Part shown: piece after piece, positions 22,869-28,116 of the stretch
Position numbering within the stretch: position 1 is the stretch's first letter
Layout of the letters: every line of letters starts with the position of its first letter
NCBI GenBank assembly: GCA_030266525.1
Contig: JAJDIC010000020.1
Location: 1 to 28,116 of the forward strand
Direction of reading: 5' to 3'
From: Desulfovibrio sp. OttesenSCG-928-G15
GTDB lineage: Bacteria; Desulfobacterota; Desulfovibrionia; Desulfovibrionales; Desulfovibrionaceae
Length of the DNA: 28,116 nt
Made by a program: the position numbers and the translations under genes
The notes under the pieces: model-generated
The model's database searches: none
Told to the model about the DNA's origin: nothing
The model's input: only the letters and a program-made list of their open reading frames with translations

Positions 22869-23797
22869 TACTCTAATGTGGGGTAGCAGCCGAGCAGGCG
22901 AAAGGTGAGGCACTTTTTCCGCACGCTTTCCAGGGCGCCCGCATGCTCGGAAGACAGGATATTGCCCGCAATCTCGGCAAAAAACATACACTTTCCGGAC
23001 TCTTGGGGCCGGGGTCGCGACTCGAGTTTGCGAATATGCAGGCCAGCGGCGCAAAGCATTGCCCGCGCGGCTTCCGCTGTGTCCGGCCTGGTCGGTGCCG
23101 CTGCCATGCCCGATGGGTGTTGCTTGTCTGCTTCGTCCGGCAGGGAGAACATGAGCAAACTTGTGCTTTCCGGGCCGGGCGCTTCTGCCGGGGTGCGGCC
23201 GATAATGGCGAAGCGGGTGGCGGTATCTGCGAGGATGCATATGCCGGGGTAGCGCATAAACAGAGCCAGACCGGCGTGCGGGCTATCCTGGGGGACAGTT
23301 TCACGGGGCACAATGCCTATTTCGCAGTCTGCGCTGGAAACGGCCTGAAAGACATCTTCCAGCGATTGCCGGGGATGAAAGTCGGCCAGGCTGCCGAGCA
23401 GGTTTTTCCCGGCAAGGTGGGCGGGGCTGCCCACTGGTCCGTGAAAAGCTACACGTTGCGGGCGTTGCAAATTGCGTGAGGATGACAGTATTTCCCGGTA
23501 AATGGCGCGCAGATGGGCTTTGGGCAGGGGGCCGTCGCACAGCGTTTCCAGATGGCGCAGAATATCCGCCTCCCGCCCTGGGTGAAATACCGCAGCTTCC
23601 GCGTCTTTTTTTTCATCGCTTCCTTCCAGGCCTGCTTTCCCGGAATTCCCGATGCTTTCTTCACTCAGGGCGCGTTTCACTTTACCCACGGCAAGGCTGT
23701 AAGCCGCTCGCTCGCCCAGCAGGCGTACCAGTTGCGCGTCAATGGCCCTGATGCCGTCGCGCAGTTGTTCCAGGTCAAGTTGGTCCAGCTCTTTCAC
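22847..23797 (-). CDS. pheA: Chorismate mutase/prephenate dehydratase with shortened dehydratase domain
   Basis: A 316-residue protein. The chorismate mutase part (residues 9-112) reads LEQLRDGIRAIDAQLVRLLGERA, then VGKVKR, then READILRHL, with an extra polar insert at 46-70. The dehydratase part starts at VAFHGPVGS (116-124) and has SLEDVFQAV and the catalytic TRF (194-196). The segment between VPRETV and TRF is only about 25 residues, where the family has roughly 100, and the ENS motif is lost. The ACT part keeps LESRP (258-262) but not GAL. It normally makes phenylpyruvate from chorismate; dehydratase activity is doubtful here. The best start is GTG 23797, five bases from the aroB' stop; the frame continues upstream into that gene. 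Confidence 0.82.
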   Translation of the reverse strand: MKELDQLDLEQLRDGIRAIDAQLVRLLGERAAYSLAVGKVKRALSEESIGNSGKAGLEGSDEKKDAEAAVFHPGREADILRHLETLCDGPLPKAHLRAIYREILSSSRNLQRPQRVAFHGPVGSPAHLAGKNLLGSLADFHPRQSLEDVFQAVSSADCEIGIVPRETVPQDSPHAGLALFMRYPGICILADTATRFAIIGRTPAEAPGPESTSLLMFSLPDEADKQHPSGMAAAPTRPDTAEAARAMLCAAGLHIRKLESRPRPQESGKCMFFAEIAGNILSSEHAGALESVRKKCLTFRLLGCYPTLEYCTIENV

Positions 23798-23802
23798 CGC
23801 GT

Positions 23803-24849
23803 TTACCGCTCCGTGATATCTTCGGTGATGCGCATGCCGAAATGCCTGCCCGCGGCATCTGCCCGGCACAAGATGCGGTCGCCCGGGGCAAGGGCCACAA
23901 CGCTTATCGGTTCTCCCCCCGGTTTGACCAGACGAATTGTTTCCGCATTCTGCAAGAGAACGGACCCGCCTGGGGTTTCCCGACCAGCGTCAATACGCGC
24001 TTCCACCAGTAACATGGGCCGCCGCTCGGTTTTCACCCGCCCGACAATGGCCCGCCTGCCAAGGCCCTGGTGTGAAACAACCAGCACTTCCCTGGGGGCG
24101 GCGAGTTCTTCAAGATAGGCTGTTTTGTCACCCGGCATGATGCAGTAGGCGTGCACGCCCCCGGCATTGATGCGAAAAGGGCGCGCAGCCACATATTCGT
24201 TGTGCTCTGTTTCCGCGTTGACCAGAAAGGTAAAGGCGGCGGAATTGCCCACAAGCATGCCCTCGCCGCTATGCAGGATGCTGGCTGTGTCAACGCAAAC
24301 CCTGTGCCCCATGCCCACAGGCTGGATGCGGGTAATTTCCGCTTCGGTCAGAACAATTTTTTCCGGCTGCTCCTTGAAAAGGCCGACAATGGCCTTGATT
24401 TCGGGCAGGGCTTCTTTTGTCAGCACCAATACAGGCACCCCCCGTTCCAGCACTTCTGCAGCGAGCCTTGCCTCTTCTGCGTTGCCCGCTTCCGCGCCAA
24501 GGTACAGGTCTTGTGCCAGCAGGTTTTCCAGGGGAATTATTTCCCAGCCCCTGGTCAGTACGGCAAGGCTTCGCTTTACCGGATTGTCGCTGTCCGGGGA
24601 GGGTTCATTCTCCCGGCTGCTCATGCAGGCCCTGGCAGAGCGGGCGGCTTCAACCTCGTCTTCCTTCCGGGTCAGGGTGTGCAGAAACACGCGGCTTTGG
24701 GCCAACACGTCACAGCGGGCGAGCGAGGCGACTTCGCGCACATGCTCGTCCGGGGCGATAATGCCGTCCACGCCGGACTCAAGGGCCAGCGTGACTTCGT
24801 TTTTCACATAGGGAACGGCTTTGAAATATACACAGCGGGAGAGAGGCAT
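23803..24849 (-). CDS. aroB': 3-dehydroquinate synthase II (archaeal-type)
   Basis: A 348-residue protein, close to the usual length of about 350-360. It shows the family pattern: CVYFKAVPYVKNEVTLALESGVDGII, then RGWEIIPLENLLAQ, then VLTKEALPEIKAIV, then a very conserved core (GEGMLVGNSAAFTFLVNAETEHNEYVAARPFRINAGGVHAY). The end has GDRILCRADAAGRHFG. The enzyme oxidatively deaminates and cyclises the six-carbon product of aspartate semialdehyde and a ketose phosphate into 3-dehydroquinate, replacing the classical AroF/AroB steps. ATG 24849 follows AAGGA; the start at 24882 has no ribosome site. It is cotranscribed with pheA, and asd diverges upstream. The matching aldolase is not in the window. 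Confidence 0.93.
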   Translation of the reverse strand: MPLSRCVYFKAVPYVKNEVTLALESGVDGIIAPDEHVREVASLARCDVLAQSRVFLHTLTRKEDEVEAARSARACMSSRENEPSPDSDNPVKRSLAVLTRGWEIIPLENLLAQDLYLGAEAGNAEEARLAAEVLERGVPVLVLTKEALPEIKAIVGLFKEQPEKIVLTEAEITRIQPVGMGHRVCVDTASILHSGEGMLVGNSAAFTFLVNAETEHNEYVAARPFRINAGGVHAYCIMPGDKTAYLEELAAPREVLVVSHQGLGRRAIVGRVKTERRPMLLVEARIDAGRETPGGSVLLQNAETIRLVKPGGEPISVVALAPGDRILCRADAAGRHFGMRITEDITER

Positions 24850-24909
24850 GATGTATCCTTGCGGGGCAGTTTGTGCGGTCATATCGCCAAATGCGCGGAA
24901 ATTCCAGCA

Positions 24910-24938
24910 TTGTCAAGCGCGAGAGCTTGGTCTATGGT
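24910..24938 (+). promoter_or_regulatory. Candidate sigma-70 promoter of asd
   Basis: TTGTCA (24910-24915) and TATGGT (24933-24938) are 17 bases apart, about 40 bases before the asd ATG, within the 129-base divergent gap shared with aroB'. Confidence 0.5.
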
Positions 24939-24978
24939 TCTCTCTCTTTGACCCTCACCTTTACCCAACGGAGGCACA

Positions 24979-26019
24979 ATGTCCACTTCACTGACTGTGG
25001 CGGTGGCGGGCGCAACAGGCGCCGTAGGCCGTGAAATGCTCAGTACCCTTGAATCGCGTGATTTTCCCGCAAAGGTAATCGCCCTTGCGTCGTCCCGTTC
25101 AGCCGGAACTACCGTTCCCTTTAAAGGCGGGGAGTTGCCTGTTCAGGAAATGACCGAAGATTCTTTCAAAGGGGTGGATATCGCGCTGTTTTCCGCAGGC
25201 GGCAGCACTTCCGAGCGCTTTGCCCCGCATGCGGTCAAGGCGGGTTGTGTGGTTGTGGACAATTCCAGCGCCTGGCGCATGGACGAGCGCTGCCCTCTGG
25301 TTGTGCCGGAGGTAAACGCCCACGCGCTTGCCGGGCACAAGGGGATTATTGCCAACCCCAACTGCTCCACCATCCAGATGGTGGTGGCCTTGAAGCCGCT
25401 GCATGATGCCGCTTCCATCAAAAGGGTGGTGGTGTCCACCTATCAGGCGGTTTCCGGCACGGGCCAAAAAGCCATTGAAGAACTGGAAACCCAGGTGCGG
25501 CAAATGTTCAATATGGTAGAGCCGGAAGCCAAGGTGTACCCCCATCGTATCGCTTTCAACTGCCTGCCGCAGATCGATGTCTTCCTGGATAACGACTACA
25601 CCAAGGAAGAGATGAAAATGGTTCTGGAAACCGTGAAAATCATGGAAGACCCGGAAATTCGGGTCACGGCAACCACGGTTCGGGTGCCGGTTTTTTACGG
25701 CCATTCCGAAGCGCTGAACGTGGAATTTGCCAAGCCGCTCAGCGCCAAAGATGCGCGGGCTGTTCTCAGTGTCGCCCCCGGCGTGATTGTGCTGGATAAC
25801 CCTTCGCAAAAAATGTACCCCATGCCGGTGCAGGCCGCGGGCGAGGACGAAGTTTTTGTCGGGCGCATTCGCGAGGACGAAACGCAGGCAAATACCCTGA
25901 ATATGTGGGTGGTTGCAGACAATATCCGCAAGGGCGCTGCGCTGAACACGGTGCAGATTGCCGAGCGGCTTATCCAGGACAATCTGGTCCGAGTGCCGGA
26001 CCCGAATGCGTTTTTATAG
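24979..26019 (+). CDS. asd: Aspartate-semialdehyde dehydrogenase
   Basis: A 346-residue NADP-dependent enzyme of the usual length. The nucleotide-binding start is VAVAGATGAVGREML (residues 7-21). The catalytic Cys129 is in NPNCSTIQM, the substrate-binding block reads YQAVSGTGQKAIEELE, and the catalytic His242 is in VPVFYGHSEA. It reduces aspartyl phosphate to aspartate semialdehyde for lysine, threonine and methionine. In organisms with the AroB' route it also supplies the aromatic pathway, which explains its place back to back with aroB'. GGAGG precedes the ATG. The transcript passes through repeat copy 2 and stops at a strong terminator. Confidence 0.97.
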   Translation: MSTSLTVAVAGATGAVGREMLSTLESRDFPAKVIALASSRSAGTTVPFKGGELPVQEMTEDSFKGVDIALFSAGGSTSERFAPHAVKAGCVVVDNSSAWRMDERCPLVVPEVNAHALAGHKGIIANPNCSTIQMVVALKPLHDAASIKRVVVSTYQAVSGTGQKAIEELETQVRQMFNMVEPEAKVYPHRIAFNCLPQIDVFLDNDYTKEEMKMVLETVKIMEDPEIRVTATTVRVPVFYGHSEALNVEFAKPLSAKDARAVLSVAPGVIVLDNPSQKMYPMPVQAAGEDEVFVGRIREDETQANTLNMWVVADNIRKGAALNTVQIAERLIQDNLVRVPDPNAFL

Positions 26020-26035
26020 TCGCGCAAGAGCGGAT

Positions 26036-26146
26036 TACCTTTGAGATTTGCCGCTTAACGGCGGGCAAAGTCCGCCTGCGGCAAACTCAAGGCAAGGATT
26101 TGCGGACAAATCCTTGCAGAGCATGTGCACATTTTCAATGGTACAA
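26036..26146 (+). repeat. Structured intergenic repeat, copy 2
   Basis: Same layout as copy 1: TACCTTTGAG, hairpin A (TTTGCCGC, spacer TTAAC, GGCGGGC, loop AAA, GTCCGCC, T, GCGGCAAA), hairpin B (GCAAGGATTTG, loop CGGA, perfect CAAATCCTTGC), AGAGCAT, and the end TTTTCAATGGTACAA. Differences from copy 1 mostly keep pairing through G-T pairs or lie in loops and spacers. It is in the 3' untranslated region of asd, between asd and a convergent amidase-type gene. Confidence 0.85.
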
Positions 26147-26165
26147 CGCTCCAGCATTTTCATTT

Positions 26166-26197
26166 GCTCCGGCTACAGCATGTGGCCGGAGCTTTTT
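26166..26197 (+). terminator. Strong terminator after asd
   Basis: GCTCCGGC (26166-26173) pairs with GCCGGAGC (26185-26192), followed directly by five T (26193-26197). Confidence 0.85.
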
Positions 26198-26235
26198 ATT
26201 GGGAAAAGGGGGGGCGGGCTGAAACGCAACTGCCG

Positions 26236-27360
26236 CTATAGATAATCGCTTTCTTGCACAAATTTTTCGCGCCGTATGAAATAGCGTTCAAACATTTCCG
26301 GTCTTGGCATGTGCGCGGCAAGGTGCTCTGCGAGAGCAAAACCCTTGAAAGCGCCGCCCTTGCCGGGGCGGCAAGTGATAACGCAACCCGCCGCCAGTTC
26401 CGGGCCGGGAATGGTAAAGGCGCTGCACCCGGCGATATTGGCGGCCTTGACCAGGGCCTTGCCGTGCTGGCCGGTCATGTGCGGCACAGCGGCACCGGTG
26501 AAGGCGCGGGGAATGGTTTCATCATAACCGAATACATCCACCGGGCCTTCATGGGTCAGGATCAGATCTGCGCCGCCATTGGCGAAGATACTTTGCAACT
26601 CGGACACGGTTGCGCTTCTGTCGTATGGGTCGCTGAAGGCGTGCTCCTGAACGCGAAAACGGGCAGGCAGGGTGTGGAGGAGCGGCTCAAGCTTCTGGCG
26701 GGCGTCGCCTCCTCCGGGCAGGGGCAGACAGCCCGCAGCCGGGATTACCAGGCGAATTGCATCCCCGTCGTCCACTGGGCTGTCGTCCAGCAAAATCGCA
26801 AAGGCGCGGCGCAGAACGGCAAAACTTGCGGCAATGACTCCAAGGCCGGGGGTAAAGGCCAGACCGTCCGTTGAGCGGGACGCTTGCGCATTCGGGCCGG
26901 CAACCGGGCCGGCAACCGGGCCGGCAACCAGGCCGCAGCCTTGCCCCATAAAGGAATACAAACTGCTGGCAAGCGCCGGGGCCAGCACGCTGCCGCCGCC
27001 GTCCGTGCCCAGGCACAGGCTGGTTATCCCTTTGAGAATGTTTATGCAGCCGCCGCTGGTAGAGCCGGTCATCAGGCGGTAGGTCAGGGGGTTGACCAGA
27101 TCAGTATCCACGCTGCGGCCAAGGTCAGCCATTTTGTCTACGCACAGCCAGAGAAAGTCCGGGTGGCGGCGCAGCTTGTTTACCGCATCCAGGGGCGTGC
27201 CGGCGGGCAGGACGGTATTTTTCAGGCCAAAGGGCAGTGCGTCTGCCGCTTTGTTCCGGCTTTCTTCCAGAACTTGCGGGTTGATGCGGATAACGGATTT
27301 TCCCAGGTTGGCCTTGGCCAGACTGAGGGATTTTTCCAGCGCGTTTTTTGGGGCCTGCAT
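26236..27360 (-). CDS. Amidase-signature family protein, short form
   Basis: A 374-residue protein, shorter than usual amidases (about 450-490). Family landmarks are the likely Lys47 (FGLKNTVLPAGTPLDA), the Gly/Ser block TGSTSGGCINI with cis-Ser102, and GTDGGGSVLAPA with nucleophile Ser124, so the Ser-cisSer-Lys triad seems present. The usual Arg after GGS is Leu. After the nucleophile the normal conserved block is replaced by a VAGP tetrapeptide repeated three times (residues 145-156). The C-terminal region includes PGPELAAGCVI. It starts two bases after the stop of the upstream gene, so translation is probably coupled. Substrate unknown; activity is likely but not certain given the changes. 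Confidence 0.8.
   Translation of the reverse strand: MQAPKNALEKSLSLAKANLGKSVIRINPQVLEESRNKAADALPFGLKNTVLPAGTPLDAVNKLRRHPDFLWLCVDKMADLGRSVDTDLVNPLTYRLMTGSTSGGCINILKGITSLCLGTDGGGSVLAPALASSLYSFMGQGCGLVAGPVAGPVAGPNAQASRSTDGLAFTPGLGVIAASFAVLRRAFAILLDDSPVDDGDAIRLVIPAAGCLPLPGGGDARQKLEPLLHTLPARFRVQEHAFSDPYDRSATVSELQSIFANGGADLILTHEGPVDVFGYDETIPRAFTGAAVPHMTGQHGKALVKAANIAGCSAFTIPGPELAAGCVITCRPGKGGAFKGFALAEHLAAHMPRPEMFERYFIRREKFVQESDYL
26894..26929 (-). repeat. Three perfect 12-bp tandem repeats in the amidase-family gene
   Basis: The plus-strand unit GGGCCGGCAACC occurs at 26894-26905, 26906-26917 and 26918-26929. On the coding strand it encodes a repeated Val-Ala-Gly-Pro. Copy-number change by slippage keeps the reading frame. 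Confidence 0.9.
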
Positions 27361-27362
27361 GC

Positions 27363-28116
27363 TTACTCGCCCAAATCCACCAGGAAAAGCAGGTTGCTTT
27401 CGCCGATGACCGCCGCATCAAAAACCGCCACAACCCCGGCCGGGCCTTCTGTTACCAGTAAAAATTCCAGAGCGCCGTCTGCATTGAGGTCGATGAAGGC
27501 CGCTTTCATCTTGTCTTCGGCGATAAAGGGAATGCGGAAAATTTCGCGTTCTTCGTCGCTTAGGCGTAAAATACCGGAAAGCAGGTCCTTGTCGTCTTCG
27601 TGCACCTTATGGAAGACGATGGAAGTGTCGTCGCGTGCAGGAGTAAAGGAGAGCGAGCCGTCCTTGTTTTTGGCCCGCTTGGTAGGCACCCCGGCAAATT
27701 GCACGTCGCTGCGCATGCCAAGGAAGGGGCCGGTGTAGCCGTCTTGCGCTGCACGCACATTTGTCAGTTCCGGGTTCAGAAGCACTTGCCCGCTGGCTTC
27801 AAGACACAGGAAGCCTATTTCCGCACTGGTGGCTGTGGCTATTTGCTCCCCGTTTACCGTGAAATAACGAAGCTGTGTACCGGAGGGCAGCAGCTTTGTA
27901 CGGGCTTTTGTGCCTTCCTCTACTTGAGGACACCCGGCTTCCCCGTCTCTGAGCAGCCCGTCGCCCACCTGGATGGGAGTAAAGAAGATGTCCACCGCTG
28001 CTTCCGAATCAAAGCCGCCTACAATCATGCCGCCGTGCTGCGCGTCCCAGCTTTCGCCGTAGAGTAGGGGGCTGGGGTCCGGCTCGGGTGCCTGTTCCAC
28101 GTTTTCGGTTTGCGCG
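27363..28116 (-). CDS. Uncharacterised, probably exported protein (start outside window)
   Basis: The frame is open to the right edge, so the true N-terminus is missing; 250 residues are visible. The edge reads AQTENVEQAPEPDPSP, which looks like the start of a mature exported protein after a signal peptide (inference). The rest is mixed beta structure without membrane spans. Near the end KAAFIDLNADGALEFLLVTEG resembles the Asp-rich calcium-type loop of FG-GAP/VCBS repeats, followed by GVVAVFDA. I do not recognise a family. It is directly upstream of, and probably coupled to, the amidase-type gene. Confidence 0.75.
   Translation of the reverse strand, partial: AQTENVEQAPEPDPSPLLYGESWDAQHGGMIVGGFDSEAAVDIFFTPIQVGDGLLRDGEAGCPQVEEGTKARTKLLPSGTQLRYFTVNGEQIATATSAEIGFLCLEASGQVLLNPELTNVRAAQDGYTGPFLGMRSDVQFAGVPTKRAKNKDGSLSFTPARDDTSIVFHKVHEDDKDLLSGILRLSDEEREIFRIPFIAEDKMKAAFIDLNADGALEFLLVTEGPAGVVAVFDAAVIGESNLLFLVDLGE

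Overview
The window reads as a chromosomal segment of a Gram-negative, probably flagellated member of the Desulfovibrionaceae or a close relative. The main clue is an archaeal-type 3-dehydroquinate synthase II next to a chorismate mutase/prephenate dehydratase gene, with asd diverging from them; this is the aromatic pathway known from Desulfovibrio. Lipoproteins with lipoboxes, FlgO-family outer-membrane proteins and large hybrid histidine kinases fit the same picture. Coding regions are GC-rich and densely packed. I see no rRNA, tRNA, CRISPR array, integrase or transposase. The assignment to a family is inference; the genes are read from the sequence.

Left part (1-13714, all on the minus strand). 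In transcription order: two hybrid histidine kinases and an HD-GYP response regulator (13714 to 6096) form a signalling operon that probably ends in c-di-GMP breakdown. Next come an M16C (PreP-like) metalloprotease and a ChaN/Tiki-PDZ lipoprotein (6004 to 1839). Last is a DAACS-family symporter whose stop codon overlaps the start of a secreted family-3 solute-binding protein that runs off the left edge. The symporter has lost several residues that bind Na+ or acidic substrates in the model transporter GltPh, and the pair looks like a binding-protein-dependent secondary transporter.

Middle (13715-19700). A long non-coding stretch leads into a small helix-turn-helix (excisionase/MerR-like) protein, an unrecognised 129-residue protein, a stand-alone glycogen-binding (CBM48) protein, an alanine/glycine:cation symporter (minus), a divergent DMT/EamA exporter, a 26-residue membrane micro-protein missing from ordinary ORF calls, and a 61-residue single-span membrane protein (minus).

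Right part (19700-28116). A FlgO-family lipoprotein, a small TPR-like lipoprotein and a second FlgO-family secreted protein form an operon preceded by a sequence resembling a sigma-28 flagellar promoter. A membrane-anchored alpha/beta hydrolase follows. Then come pheA and aroB' (minus) and divergent asd, whose product supplies the aspartate semialdehyde used by this aromatic route. The prephenate dehydratase part of pheA is strongly shortened. An amidase-signature protein and an unknown, probably exported, protein (minus) finish the window.

Two copies of a roughly 110-bp repeat with two stable hairpins sit at 22762-22868 and 26036-26146, both between convergent genes and in the same orientation. 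Copy 1 supplies the last codons and the stop of pheA. This element, the symporter/binding-protein pair and the altered PheA are the most promising unexplained items.
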